Part shown: piece after piece, positions 18,842-27,722 of the stretch
Numbering within the stretch: position 1 is the stretch's first letter
Layout: every line of letters begins with the position of its first letter
The notes under the pieces: model-generated
The model's database searches: none
The model's input: the letters and a program-made list of their open reading frames with translations, nothing else
What the model was told of the DNA's origin: nothing
DNA from: Streptomyces asoensis
GTDB taxonomy: Bacteria > Actinomycetota > Actinomycetes > Streptomycetales > Streptomycetaceae
Direction of reading: 5' to 3'
Length of the DNA: 64,000 nt
Assembly (NCBI RefSeq): GCF_016860545.1
Contig: NZ_BNEB01000002.1
Coordinates: forward strand, 1,922,001 to 1,986,000
Translations under genes and position numbers: made by a program

Positions 18842-19416
18842 GCGGCGGGCTCCTTCGTCTGCGGTCCGGCGTCCGTACGTGCCGCAGGGGTCGATGCGGC
18901 GGCCCTGCCGACGGCCTCGACGATCGAGGTGTAGGCGGCACAGCGGCACAGGTTGCCGCTCATGCGCTCACGGATCTCCTCCGCCGTCAGTGGTGGTGGT
19001 CCGGCCGCCGGCCGTACGTCGGCCGAGACGGCGCTCGGCCAGCCGGCGGCGTGTTCCGCGAGCACACCGATCGCGGAACAGATCTGTCCCGGTGTGCAGT
19101 AGCCGCACTGGTAGCCGTCGAGTTCGAGGAAGGCCTGCTGCACGGGGTGCAGCCGCTCGCCGTCCGCCACGCCCTCGATGGTGGTGATCTCACGCCCCTC
19201 GGCGGCGACCGCGAACTGGAGGCAGGCCACGGTCCTGCGGCCGTCGACCAGGACGGTGCAGGCCCCGCACTGCCCCTGGTCGCAGCCCTTCTTGGTGCCG
19301 GTGAGATCGAGTCGCTCGCGGAGCGCGTCGAGCAGGGTGGTGCGGTGGTCGACGGGCAGCGTGTGCCGCTCCCCGTTGATGTGCAGGGTGATGACGCTGG
19401 ACGTGGGTAAGGCCAT
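18838..19416 (-). CDS. [2Fe-2S] subunit of molybdenum oxidoreductase (PaoA/YagT-like)
   Basis: The 192-residue electron-transfer subunit has a plant-ferredoxin-type cluster (C45, C50, C53, C65) and a C-terminal cluster (C104, C107 in CGYC; C157 and C159 in CRC). E. coli PaoA has a Tat signal; this protein begins directly at the ferredoxin fold, so the complex is cytoplasmic. It is the first gene of the four-gene operon, and its promoter region faces the TetR gene and its two palindromes. Confidence 0.93.
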
Positions 19417-19578
19417 GAGATCTTCTTTCGCGCTTCCGTGACCCGGGTGGGGCGGCCGCCGGGACCTGGCGACCGCCGAGGTGTGTCGTTGCTGGTGGGC
19501 GGGAGTGGCGCACGGGACGGCGCCGGCGCTGTCCGCGGACTCCCGCGCGGACCCGGCCGGAGCTATGGTGAACCCAAC

Positions 19579-19622
19579 CGGACAATCGTCCGCTACCGGG
19601 AAACCTAACGGACAGCTGTCCG
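19579..19622. promoter_or_regulatory. Twin palindromic TetR operators
   Basis: CGGACAATCGTCCG (19579-19592) and the perfect palindrome CGGACAGCTGTCCG (19609-19622) have centres 30 bp apart. They lie in the divergent promoter region between the molybdenum-enzyme operon and the TetR gene. Their design is typical of TetR dimer sites. Confidence 0.75.
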
Positions 19623-19667
19623 CTTAGCAAGGGTGGGGTTCGGCCACGCGCCCCCGAGGAGAGTCGA

Positions 19668-20255
19668 GTGCAGCACAACAAGGACGCGCCCCTGCGCTCG
19701 GACGCACAACGCAACCGTGAGCGCATCCTCGAGGTCGCCCTGACCGAGCTGACCCGGTGCCCCGATGCCCCCCTCAGCGCGATCGCCAAGAAGGCGGGTG
19801 TCGGACAGGGCACCTTCTACCGCAACTTCCCCAACCGGGAGGCCCTCGTCCTGGAGATCTACCGCCACGAGATGCGTCAGGTCGCCGACAGCGCCGTCCA
19901 GCTGCTCGACGAGCTGCCGCCGGACCTGGCCCTGCGCGCCTGGATGGACCGGTTGGCCGAATTCGCCATGACCAAGGCCGGACTCGCCGACGCGATCCGC
20001 CTCGCCACCAGCGCACCGGGCGGCCCCGCGAAGCCCGCGCACACCCCCGTCACCGACGCGGCCGACACCCTCCTGCGCGCCAACGACGCGGCGGGCACCA
20101 TCCGGCCGGGCATGACCCCCGACGACCTGGTCCTCGCCATCGGCGGCCTGTGGCAGATGGCGCCCACCGACGACTGGCGCCCGCGCGCCGCCCGGCTCCT
20201 CGACCTCGTCATGGACGGACTCCGCGCCGGCGCGCCCGGACCGGCCGGCACCTGA
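19668..20255 (+). CDS. TetR/AcrR-family regulator
   Basis: The 195-residue protein has an N-terminal helix-turn-helix (about residues 17-63: SAIAKKAGVGQGTFYRNFPNREALVLEIY) and a helical ligand-binding domain. Its divergent position and the two palindromes in between make it the probable repressor of the molybdenum oxidoreductase operon and of itself. The start is a GTG preceded by GAGGAGAG. Confidence 0.92.
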   Translation: MQHNKDAPLRSDAQRNRERILEVALTELTRCPDAPLSAIAKKAGVGQGTFYRNFPNREALVLEIYRHEMRQVADSAVQLLDELPPDLALRAWMDRLAEFAMTKAGLADAIRLATSAPGGPAKPAHTPVTDAADTLLRANDAAGTIRPGMTPDDLVLAIGGLWQMAPTDDWRPRAARLLDLVMDGLRAGAPGPAGT

Positions 20256-20285
20256 CCGCTCCGGGGCCGGGATCACGGGTCGCGC

Positions 20286-20690
20286 TCACCGGTCGCGTCG
20301 ACCGGGAGGCAGCCGTGGCCCTCTTCGGCGGGATCCTTCCGCCGCGTCACCTGTGCCGGTGGTGAGCAGCGCGTACGTCTCGGTGAGGACGAGCAGATGC
20401 CTCGGCTGATGCCGCAGTCCGGTGACGACGAAGCGGCCGCCGGCGGTCTCAAGGCTCCGGCGCAGCCGCAGGAGGAGGTTCAGACCGCTGGAGTCCATGA
20501 ACGACACCCCCGACAGATCCACCTCCAGCGCCGTGCAGTCCGGCGGGACGAGGGACGCCGCCTGCGCGAGTTCGGGGTAGGTCCGGAGGTCCATGTCACC
20601 GGCGACGGCTATCACGGTGTGGCTGGAGTACTGGTCGGTCGTCACGTCGAGGACGTTCACTGGCCACCCCTCTGACGGGGTCGAGCCCAT
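20286..20690 (-). CDS. STAS-domain anti-anti-sigma factor
   Basis: The 134-residue protein contains a STAS domain. The phosphorylatable serine lies in the motif FMDSSGLNLLL (about residues 64-74), as in SpoIIAA/RsbV. Such proteins release a sigma factor by binding an RsbW-type kinase when unphosphorylated. No kinase or sigma gene is adjacent; candidates in the window are the ATPase at 45174 and the sigma factor at 47385. The ATG at 20690 has GGAGG five bases upstream. The C-terminus ends in an Arg-rich tail. Confidence 0.88.
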   Translation of the reverse strand: MGSTPSEGWPVNVLDVTTDQYSSHTVIAVAGDMDLRTYPELAQAASLVPPDCTALEVDLSGVSFMDSSGLNLLLRLRRSLETAGGRFVVTGLRHQPRHLLVLTETYALLTTGTGDAAEGSRRRGPRLPPGRRDR

Positions 20691-21261
20691 CACGCCCTCC
20701 GTGGGGGGAGGACGCCAAGCACGCGGCGTGGGGCGCGTACGGCCGAGGAGGACGTCCGTACCGCGTCCCGGCCACGACGTGACCCACGAGGGCGGCGCGG
20801 CCCGTCCGCCGGGCCGAGCTGGTTGTCCTTGCAGCGTCGCACAGTCCGCCGCCCCGCGACAGGCCCCCTTGTCCGGCCGCCGCCGAGGACCGGCTCGGAC
20901 GGTCGACCGGCGTCCACGCCCGAGGATTTCCGGCGGTCACATATATGCGCGGGACGGCCGGGTCCTCCGCCGCCGCGCGCAGCGAGCAGCGGACTGGGCG
21001 CCCTCCGTCCACGGCGGTCGCTTCCGTCGTCTGCGCAGCTCGGCCCGATCCGTTCGGCCCTCGGGGTCTTCCCTCGCAACGGCCGGGGCGCGAGGACGCG
21101 TCGGCGGCCGCCGCGGCACGGGGACGGTTCGCGGGCATCGCGGCCGCGCTTCGCGCGGTCCGCGCGGACGCACCGATCGGGTGGCGGGCGGCACGCCTGT
21201 GCGACTCCGTGGACGCACCCGTGCCGTCCGCCGCCGGGACCGCCGGCGGCCCCGGACAGCG
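20691..21261. other. Long intergenic region without a supported gene
   Basis: This 571-base stretch has open frames on both strands, but all are Arg/Pro-rich and lack family features, as expected from GC-rich noncoding DNA. No RNA gene, operator or repeat was recognised. It should contain the promoter of the STAS gene at its left end. Confidence 0.55.
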
Positions 21262-22035
21262 TCAGCCGCGGCGCACGCCGACGTCACCGTTGACCGTCGT
21301 CAGGGTCATCGCCGGACCCTTGCGGGCGGAGCTGGTGGGCACGCCGACCGTGGCCCGGCCGTTGTCCGTACCTGCGGTGACCCGGTACGCGGGGGAGTCG
21401 TGCGGCACGGTGACGCCGACGGAGCCGTTGGTGGTGGCCGCGGTCACGTCGGAGGGCGCGGTCGCGCATGCCAGGGACACGTCGCCGTTGGTGGTCGTCG
21501 CGTCCACCCGGCCGGCGTCGAGCGCCGTCGCACGGACCGAGCCGTTGCGGGTGGCGAGCCGGACCGGCGCGTCGTCCCGGCCCGCACGGGTTGCCGTCAC
21601 GTCGCCGTTGACGGTCGTGACGTCCAGCGCCGCGGCGACCCCCGCCACGTCGACGCCCGCGTTGCGCGCATGGACCGTGACGCTCACACCGTCCGGGATC
21701 CTCACGACGGGCATCCGCGGGCACTCCTGCGCGTCGGGCTCCCGCCCGGGGTCTGCGCAGGACAGGTCGAGGGTCCAGGTGTCGTCGTCGTGCGACCAGT
21801 CGACGCGCGCCCGCTCGTCCACGGTGACACGGCGGCCGTCGGCGGGGCGCAGGACCAGCCCGTTCCCGGTGGTGACGACGAGGTGGTTGCCGGATCGCAG
21901 GAGGGCGGGCGAACCGGCGGCAAGGGCCGAACCGTCGGCTCCTCGGTGGTCCTGGCCGTCGCAGGACACGGCGAAGGGGAGGACCACCAGCACAACGGCC
22001 GCGGGCAGCACACGACTTGCCGACTTCGTCTTCAT
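21262..22035 (-). CDS. Probable lipoprotein with DUF4097-like beta repeats
   Basis: The 257-residue protein has a signal peptide ending in AVSC, an acceptable lipobox. Its second half repeats a short beta-strand unit at least five times (TTVNGDV, ATRNGSV, TTTNGDV, ATTNGSV, TTVNGDV). This is the pattern of DUF4097/adhesin-like beta-helix proteins, which are often partners of membrane stress regulators. The ATG at 22035 is used; one at 22068 would add 11 residues. No neighbour suggests its partner. Confidence 0.75.
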   Translation of the reverse strand: MKTKSASRVLPAAVVLVVLPFAVSCDGQDHRGADGSALAAGSPALLRSGNHLVVTTGNGLVLRPADGRRVTVDERARVDWSHDDDTWTLDLSCADPGREPDAQECPRMPVVRIPDGVSVTVHARNAGVDVAGVAAALDVTTVNGDVTATRAGRDDAPVRLATRNGSVRATALDAGRVDATTTNGDVSLACATAPSDVTAATTNGSVGVTVPHDSPAYRVTAGTDNGRATVGVPTSSARKGPAMTLTTVNGDVGVRRG

Positions 22036-22074
22036 GACCGTGCGGGTGCCCCGAGCCCGCGCACTCATGACGAC

Positions 22075-22130
22075 GGCCCGCCCCGCCCCCGCGACCGGGG
22101 ACGGAGCGGGCCGCACGGGAGGGGCGGGCC
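22075..22130 (-). terminator. Possible terminator after the PIG-L deacetylase gene
   Basis: GGCCCGCCCC (22075-22084) pairs perfectly with GGGGCGGGCC (22121-22130) around a 36-base, GC-rich loop. It lies just past the stop of the leftward gene at 22142. The long loop lowers confidence. Confidence 0.4.
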
Positions 22131-22141
22131 TGCCGCAGGGG

Positions 22142-22975
22142 TCAGCGCAGTCCGGCGAAGAGGTCGGTCTCGGGTACCGGGGCGCCGGTGGTGTCCCGGA
22201 CCCGTACGAAGGTCTCCATGCCCATCAGCTCGCCGAACTTCTCCTTGCCCATCTTGAGGAAGAAGATGTTCTCGCCCTGGCTGGCGTGCGCGGCCAGCGC
22301 GTCGAACTTCTGCCCGCTGAACGCGGTGGTGTCCACCCACGTCGTGATCTCGTCGTCCGGCAGGCCGATCTCGGCCATCGCGGCGGCCTCGGCGGGATCC
22401 GGCTCCGGCATGTCCCCGCCGAACTCGCGCATGATCTCGCCGAACCGCGCCATCATCGAGCGCGGCATGGTGGTCCAGTACACCTTGGGTGCCAGATCGG
22501 TCATGTCGAGCGCCGCCATCGTGATGCGGTGGGCCTGGATGTGGTCGGGGTGGCCGTAGAAGCCGTTCTCGTCATAGGTGACGACCACGTCGGGCCGGTA
22601 GTGCCGCATGAGGTCCGCGAGCCGGGCCGCGCCCTCCTGCACCGGGGTCCGCCAGAACGACCCAGGGGTGTCGTTGCTCGGCCAGCCCATCATCCCGGAG
22701 TCCGCGTAGTCCAGTGTCTCCAGATCGCTGATCTTCAGCACCTCGCGGCTCGCCTCGAGTTCCTGACGGCGCATCAGGGCGACCGCGGCCGGATCGTGGC
22801 CGGGATCGCCCGGCTTGACACCTCCCGGTCCGTCACCGCAAGCGCCGTCGGTACAGGTCACGAGCACCGTGCGGATGCCTTCCGCCGCGTACCGGGCGAG
22901 GACCCCTCCCGTTCCGGTGGCCTCGTCGTCGGGGTGGGCGTGTACAGCCATGAGCGTCAAAGGGCGGCCAGTCAT
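22142..22975 (-). CDS. PIG-L/LmbE-family deacetylase (mycothiol-conjugate amidase-like)
   Basis: The 277-residue protein has the zinc site of PIG-L enzymes: H14 and D17 in AHPDDEAT, and H142/H145 in GHPDH. Its layout resembles Mca/MshB, which cleave the GlcNAc-linked amide of mycothiol or its conjugates. The family also acts on other N-acetylated sugars, so mycothiol is likely but not proven. The ATG has GGAGG seven bases upstream. It is a single gene. Confidence 0.85.
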   Translation of the reverse strand: MTGRPLTLMAVHAHPDDEATGTGGVLARYAAEGIRTVLVTCTDGACGDGPGGVKPGDPGHDPAAVALMRRQELEASREVLKISDLETLDYADSGMMGWPSNDTPGSFWRTPVQEGAARLADLMRHYRPDVVVTYDENGFYGHPDHIQAHRITMAALDMTDLAPKVYWTTMPRSMMARFGEIMREFGGDMPEPDPAEAAAMAEIGLPDDEITTWVDTTAFSGQKFDALAAHASQGENIFFLKMGKEKFGELMGMETFVRVRDTTGAPVPETDLFAGLR

Positions 22976-23280
22976 GGAAAGGTCCTCCAGCGGAGAAGAG
23001 ATACGTCGTGATCGAGTGCGCGGCGAGCGTACCCACCGCGCTCCCGGGAGCCGGATCCGGTTCCGGGCGGACGACCCACCGGTCGCCCTGTCCTTTCGTA
23101 TGGCTCGGCTCCCTCGGTCGGTGCAACAGCGTCGACCGGACCTGCTGTTCCCGGCGCTGCCGGTACCGTTCGGCGCACCGGCGTCCGCACGACGACGGCG
23201 GCCGACGCCGTCCGGATCCGCCCGGGTGCGCGAAGGGGCCCCTCCTGGCAGGAGGAGCCCCTTCGAAGACGCGGGCGCCG
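22976..23280. other. Intergenic region
   Basis: The left part should hold the promoter of the deacetylase gene. The right part holds the terminator of the ABC permease gene. No reading frame here looks like a protein family. Confidence 0.6.
23231..23265 (-). terminator. Hairpin terminator of the PadR/ABC operon
   Basis: CGAAGGGGC pairs with GCCCCTTCG, followed inward by CCTCC/GGAGG after one mismatch, giving a 14-15-bp stem with a small loop. It is 15 bases past the permease stop. Confidence 0.8.
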
Positions 23281-25629
23281 CTATTCCGTGCGCAGCCCTT
23301 CCGGACGCATCAGCCGCAGCAGTGGCGGCAGACTGAGCAGCGTGACCACCCCGACCACGGCCGCGCCCACGCCGGTCATGGTCAGCACGCTCGCCCAGTC
23401 CATGGTCACCGGTGTGCGGGTCATCTTCAGCAGCACCGAGCCCAGGGTGACGCCCACGGTCATGGCCAGGACGAGGCCGAGTCCGACCGGGAGGGCCGTC
23501 TGCCACAGCACCGACAGGCTCAGCGTGCGGCGCCGGGTGCCGAAGGCGACGAGCGCCGAGAGCAGTTTCCTGCGCTCGCGCAGCTGCTCCAGCTGGGAGA
23601 CCAGCAGACTCGCGCCGATGAGTGCCAGCACGAAGGCGGCGCCGACGAACAGGCCGGTGCGGATGGAGGCGTACTTGGTGTCCTCCAGGGTCGCCGTCCA
23701 GCCGTAGGTGTGCGCCAGGGGGTCGACGCGGGCGGCGACATTGCGTACGTACTCGCGTGAGTCCGGCACCGACGGGTCCAGGCGCAGGTAGACCCCGTCC
23801 GAGAACAGCGCCGGCACGGCCTCGGCCGGCAGGGCGCCGGAGGTGACCAGCAGACTGTTGGAGTCCATCAGCGAGTCCTTGCGCGCTTCCACCACCCGGA
23901 TGCCGGCCGGGACGGTCCACGGCACCTCGATGCCGCGCTCGGAGACGTCGTCGTACGACGGGTCGACGTAGAGCCGTCGACCGGGCTTCACCACGGAGAT
24001 CTCTTCGGCGTTGTCGGGGTCGTCGTAGCAGCACCGCGTGCGCGTGACGAACACGTCGCCGTCCTTGCAGGAGGGCAGCGCGGCCAGTTCGCGCAGGGCG
24101 GCGCAGTCGCCCACCGTCATGCCGTTGCCGTGGTCCGGGTCGCGACGCGCGTCCCCGTACTGCGAGAGGGCGAGGGCCACCGCGGAGCGCACGCCCTTGG
24201 CCCCGGCGAACTCCCGCTCCACACCGGACAGCGGCTTGCGGTCGCTGAAGTCGACCTGCATCTGGACCCGGCCGGGGTCCTTGCCGGTGGCCTTGGTGTA
24301 CTGGCTCTGCGTTCCCGTGAACAGCATCTGGAGGGCGATGGCCCCGGCCACCGCGACGGCGATGCCGTTCACCATGCGTGCCGCGGTGCCGCTGCTCAGC
24401 TGGAGCCGCCGCACCGCGAGCTGCCAGGACAGCGCTCCCGTGCCGAGGCGGACGACGACCGCCTCCACGACCCAGGGGAGCAGCGCGGTGATGCCGATCA
24501 GCAGCAGGATCACACCGCCGATGACGAGGTACTGGTTGAAGTCGCCGTTCTCGTGGCCCTTGCCGATCATCGGGTAGAGCATCGCGAGACCGGCGAGCGG
24601 CGGCAGCAGCCGCCACCACAGCCGGCGGCGGCGCTGCGTGGCCGCCCGTACGACGCCGAGCGGCTCCACCACCACGCCGCGCATCGCGAGCAGCGTGACC
24701 AGGACGGCGGCGACCGGCACCGCCAGCGCCACCAGCGCGGCGAGCAGGGGCGAGGGGTCCAGGTAGCTGGGCCAGACGCTCACGCCGAGAACCTGGGTGG
24801 AGCCCAGCGTCGAACGGCCGAGGAGGAAGAAGCCGGTGCCGATGACCAGGCCGAGCAGGGCGCCGGCGAGAGCCTCACCGGCCGCGATCCGCCGCGTCAT
24901 GCGGCTGTCCGAGCCGACCAGGCGCAGCGCGGCCAGGCGCCGGTCGCGGCGCTCGCCGCCGAAGCGGACGGCGGCGGCGATGAACACGGCTACCGGGGTC
25001 AGCAGCACCACGAACACGACCAGGATCATGAGCAGCAGCACCGGGTCGGTCTTCTCTGACGCCGTGTCCGGTTCGCCGTACCGGGTCAGCCGGTGCACCG
25101 GGGAGACGTCCGTGAGCTTCAGTCCCGAGGCGCCCGCGTAGTAGGCCAGTTCGTGGGAGCCGATGAGCCCGCTCTCGCCGATCGTGCCGGTGATCTTGTA
25201 CGGCAGCCGCTGGCGCAGCAGCTCGGCGCCGTCCGAGGCGAGCAGGTCCTCGAGCGCGGGGGAGACGACCATCTCGCCCGCGCCCGGGAAGCTGTCGACG
25301 CCCGGCGGCAGCGGCGCCCGCCGGCCCTCGGGCTCGACGATCCGGCCGCGGATGTCGTCGTCGTGCCAGGTGGTGTCGGTGTCGGCGATCAGGAACGTGT
25401 CGTCGGCCTTCGGCGGGGCCTTGTCGGTGAACGTGAAGTCGAAGCGCGCGTGCTCGACCCTGTCGCGGGCGGCGAACACGTTGGGCAGGGCGGTGCACAG
25501 CAGGAGCAGAGCCACGCCGATGCCGACGCCGACGGCGGTGAGCGTCATCCGGACCCAGCCCTCGCGCCCTCCGGCGAGCGCGAAACGGGCCCCCAGGGCC
25601 AGGTCCTGGGCCCACTGGCGAGGACTCAT
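23281..25629 (-). CDS. FtsX/MacB-type ABC transporter permease
   Basis: The 782-residue protein has an N-terminal membrane helix, a large extracytoplasmic region, and two FtsX-like domains of three to four helices each (about 200-470 and 650-775). This is the duplicated layout of actinobacterial lipoprotein- or peptide-handling permeases. The ATG overlaps the ATPase stop as ATGA. A paired-cysteine segment (TRCCYDDPD) lies in the outer region. It probably exports or extracts a hydrophobic compound under PadR control. Confidence 0.9.
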   Translation of the reverse strand: MSPRQWAQDLALGARFALAGGREGWVRMTLTAVGVGIGVALLLLCTALPNVFAARDRVEHARFDFTFTDKAPPKADDTFLIADTDTTWHDDDIRGRIVEPEGRRAPLPPGVDSFPGAGEMVVSPALEDLLASDGAELLRQRLPYKITGTIGESGLIGSHELAYYAGASGLKLTDVSPVHRLTRYGEPDTASEKTDPVLLLMILVVFVVLLTPVAVFIAAAVRFGGERRDRRLAALRLVGSDSRMTRRIAAGEALAGALLGLVIGTGFFLLGRSTLGSTQVLGVSVWPSYLDPSPLLAALVALAVPVAAVLVTLLAMRGVVVEPLGVVRAATQRRRRLWWRLLPPLAGLAMLYPMIGKGHENGDFNQYLVIGGVILLLIGITALLPWVVEAVVVRLGTGALSWQLAVRRLQLSSGTAARMVNGIAVAVAGAIALQMLFTGTQSQYTKATGKDPGRVQMQVDFSDRKPLSGVEREFAGAKGVRSAVALALSQYGDARRDPDHGNGMTVGDCAALRELAALPSCKDGDVFVTRTRCCYDDPDNAEEISVVKPGRRLYVDPSYDDVSERGIEVPWTVPAGIRVVEARKDSLMDSNSLLVTSGALPAEAVPALFSDGVYLRLDPSVPDSREYVRNVAARVDPLAHTYGWTATLEDTKYASIRTGLFVGAAFVLALIGASLLVSQLEQLRERRKLLSALVAFGTRRRTLSLSVLWQTALPVGLGLVLAMTVGVTLGSVLLKMTRTPVTMDWASVLTMTGVGAAVVGVVTLLSLPPLLRLMRPEGLRTE

Positions 25630-26318
25630 ACGGCGCGCTCCATGTCACGGGACTTGCCGTCGCGGACGACGACCTCACGGTCGGAGTACGCGGCCACGCG
25701 CGTCTCGTGGGTGACGAGGACGACGGCGGCGTCGGTCGAGCGGGCCGCCTGGGTCAGCAGCTCCATCACGCGTTCGCCGTTGAAGGAGTCGAGCGCTCCG
25801 GTGGGTTCGTCGGCGAACAGCAGGCGCGGCCCGGTGACCAGCGCGCGGGCCACGGCGACGCGCTGGCCCTGGCCGCCGGACACCTCGCCGGGGCGCTTGG
25901 CCTTGAGGTCGTCGACCTCCAGGCGCTCCATCCAGCCGAGCGCGGCCCGCTCGGCGTCCTTGCGGGAGGAGCCGTTCAGCCGCAGCGGCAGGGCGACGTT
26001 CTCCACGCACGTCAGCTCGGGCACCAGCTGGCCGAACTGGAACACGAACCCGAAGTCGGTGCGGCGCAGAGCGCTGCGCCGGGCATCGCTCATCGTCGTC
26101 AGTTCGCGCCCCGCGTAGGTGATCGATCCGGAGTCGGGCGGCACGATCCCGGCGAGGCAGTGCAGCAGCGTGGACTTGCCGGACCCGGAGGGCCCCATGA
26201 CGGCGACGACCTCGCCGGGGCGTATCGAGAACTCCGCGCCGTCCAGCGCGTGGGTCGGGCCGTACGCCTTGCGCAGGTCGCGCGCGGTGAGCAGGGCGCC
26301 GGGGGTGGAAGTCGTCAT
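25626..26318 (-). CDS. ABC transporter ATP-binding protein (LolD/MacB type)
   Basis: The 230-residue ATPase has Walker A (GPSGSGKST), a Q-loop in FVFQFGQL, the signature VSGGQ, Walker B (LLFADEPTGALD) and the His switch (VTHE). The DEPTGALD form is typical of MacB/LolD-type partners of FtsX-like permeases. Its start overlaps the PadR stop and its stop overlaps the permease start, so all three are one operon. Confidence 0.94.
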   Translation of the reverse strand: MTTSTPGALLTARDLRKAYGPTHALDGAEFSIRPGEVVAVMGPSGSGKSTLLHCLAGIVPPDSGSITYAGRELTTMSDARRSALRRTDFGFVFQFGQLVPELTCVENVALPLRLNGSSRKDAERAALGWMERLEVDDLKAKRPGEVSGGQGQRVAVARALVTGPRLLFADEPTGALDSFNGERVMELLTQAARSTDAAVVLVTHETRVAAYSDREVVVRDGKSRDMERAV

Positions 26319-26839
26319 CGTTTCACGGCCTCACGGAGTCGGTCGAGCCGGGCGGCGGTCAGCTCCAGCCACCGCAGGTCGGCTTCGAGGTGGAACAGGG
26401 CGTGGTCGCAGATCAGTTGGTCCGCGAGGTCGCCGCCTCGCTTGCGGTCCGTCAGGATCCGCATGCTGCGCAGGTGTTCGGAGCGCTGGGTGTCGAGGAT
26501 CTCGGCGGCGTCGCGCCGGGTGAGCAGCGCGAGGACGACCTTGGTGTACAGGGTCGACTGGAGGTGTTCCGCCGGCTTCTCCGGGGTCGCCAGCCAGCGC
26601 TGTACGTCGGTGATGCCGGCGTCGGTGATCGCGTAGCGCTTGCGCTCCGGACCGCCGCCGGCCTCGATCCCGTCGACCTCGACGAGGCCGTGCTTCAGCA
26701 GCCGGGACATCGTCGAGTAGACCTGGCCGTAGTGCAGCGGCCGGTCGTGACCGAACTTCTCGTCGAAGGCCCGCTTGAGGTCGTATCCGTGCCGCGGACC
26801 CGACTCCAGGAGCCCCAAAAGGGTGTGACCGATGGACAT
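26315..26839 (-). CDS. PadR-family regulator
   Basis: The 174-residue protein has the PadR winged helix (about 1-80: LLGLLESGPRHGYDLKRAF, QVYSTMSRLLKHGLVEVD) and a C-terminal helical dimerisation arm (about 95-174). As the first gene of the operon it probably represses itself and the ABC exporter until an effector binds, as LmrA/PadR-type regulators of drug exporters do. The chosen ATG at 26839 leaves the tandem octamers just upstream as its operator. Confidence 0.9.
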   Translation of the reverse strand: MSIGHTLLGLLESGPRHGYDLKRAFDEKFGHDRPLHYGQVYSTMSRLLKHGLVEVDGIEAGGGPERKRYAITDAGITDVQRWLATPEKPAEHLQSTLYTKVVLALLTRRDAAEILDTQRSEHLRSMRILTDRKRGGDLADQLICDHALFHLEADLRWLELTAARLDRLREAVKR

Positions 26840-26859
26840 GACGCTCACTCTACACACTG

Positions 26860-26880
26860 TGTATACATCCCGTGTATACA
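26860..26880. promoter_or_regulatory. Tandem TGTATACA operator for PadR
   Basis: Two identical palindromic octamers TGTATACA (26860-26867 and 26873-26880) are separated by five bases. They sit 20-40 bases before the PadR start in otherwise GC-rich DNA. Known PadR sites share the ATGT...ACAT theme. Confidence 0.7.
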
Positions 26881-26997
26881 CCGGGTGTGCAGGCCGTGGC
26901 GGGGTGTGCGGCGGTGCAGGTGGAGGCGGGGGTGAGGGTGATCGTCACGGTTCGGAAACGGGCGCCGTGGAGCCAGTGTCGCCGCTTACCGCTTCCC

Positions 26998-27036
26998 GCC
27001 CACCGCCTGCTGCCCTCTGGGTGGCAGGCGGTGGGC
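26998..27036 (-). terminator. Hairpin terminator of the TetR gene at 27054
   Basis: A perfect 13-bp stem, GCCCACCGCCTGC with its complement, encloses a 13-base loop. It is about 18 bases beyond the stop of the leftward TetR gene. Confidence 0.85.
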
Positions 27037-27053
27037 CGCCTGGGCCCGGTCGG

Positions 27054-27629
27054 TCAGCTCTCCGCTTGTCGCGCCCGGGTGGTCAGTCCCGGTGTGACGA
27101 GGGCGAGCCAACGGGCGCGGGCCGCGGGTGGCTGTTCGGTGGGTGCGGTGGAGAACAGCAGGTAGATGTCGCCGACGGTGACGTCCGGATGGATGTCGCC
27201 GTCGGCCTGGCCGGCTCGGACGATGGCCGCGACGGCGGCGCCGCCACGGTCCTCGTCGTCGTGGTCACCCGGTTCGGCGCCGAGGGTCCGGGCGGCCGCC
27301 TTCACGGCGCGGTCGGTCACGGAGGCCTCGATGACGCGGCCGAGGAAGGCGGTCAGCTCGTCCGCGGCCCGGGCGCCGGCGGTGACGCGCGCGAGGGCCG
27401 CTTCCGCGTCGTCCGCGACCCGGGCGACGCGCCCGGCGACGACGGCCCCGACGAGGTCGGTCTTGGTCGGGAAGTGCCGGTAGAGCGTCCCCACGGCCAC
27501 CCCTGCCGCGGCGGCGATCTCGTCCATGCCGACCTCGGGGCCGTGTGCGGTGATCTGCTCGCCCGCGGCGGCGAGGATCTTCTTCCGGTTGCGGACCGCG
27601 TCGGCGCGCGGCGCCCTGGCCTGGGTCAT
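27054..27629 (-). CDS. TetR-family regulator
   Basis: The 191-residue protein has the TetR helix-turn-helix (about 18-64: MDEIAAAAGVAVGTLYRHFPTKTDLVGAV) and a helical effector domain with an acidic patch (GDHDDEDRG). It is divergent from an SDR gene with two matching palindromes between them, so it probably represses both. The ATG at 27629 starts seven codons inside a longer frame. Confidence 0.9.
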   Translation of the reverse strand: MTQARAPRADAVRNRKKILAAAGEQITAHGPEVGMDEIAAAAGVAVGTLYRHFPTKTDLVGAVVAGRVARVADDAEAALARVTAGARAADELTAFLGRVIEASVTDRAVKAAARTLGAEPGDHDDEDRGGAAVAAIVRAGQADGDIHPDVTVGDIYLLFSTAPTEQPPAARARWLALVTPGLTTRARQAES

Positions 27630-27661
27630 GGGACTCGTCTGCCCTTCCACTTGCGTAAAGG

Positions 27662-27699
27662 TGAACCTGGGTTCAGGATAGATGGTGAACCGAAGTTCA
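27662..27699. promoter_or_regulatory. Twin TetR operators
   Basis: TGAACCTGGGTTCA (27662-27675) and TGAACCGAAGTTCA (27686-27699) share the arms TGAAC/GTTCA, with centres 24 bp apart. The second ends 23 bases before the SDR start codon. Confidence 0.75.
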
Positions 27700-27722
27700 T
27701 CTTAGTCGTGAGGAACCCTGCC

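Noticed and set aside
22976..24619. Leftward frame extending the PIG-L deacetylase by about 550 codons
   Set aside because: The extension is an Arg/Gly-rich shadow of the ABC permease gene; the true start at 22975 has GGAGG upstream.
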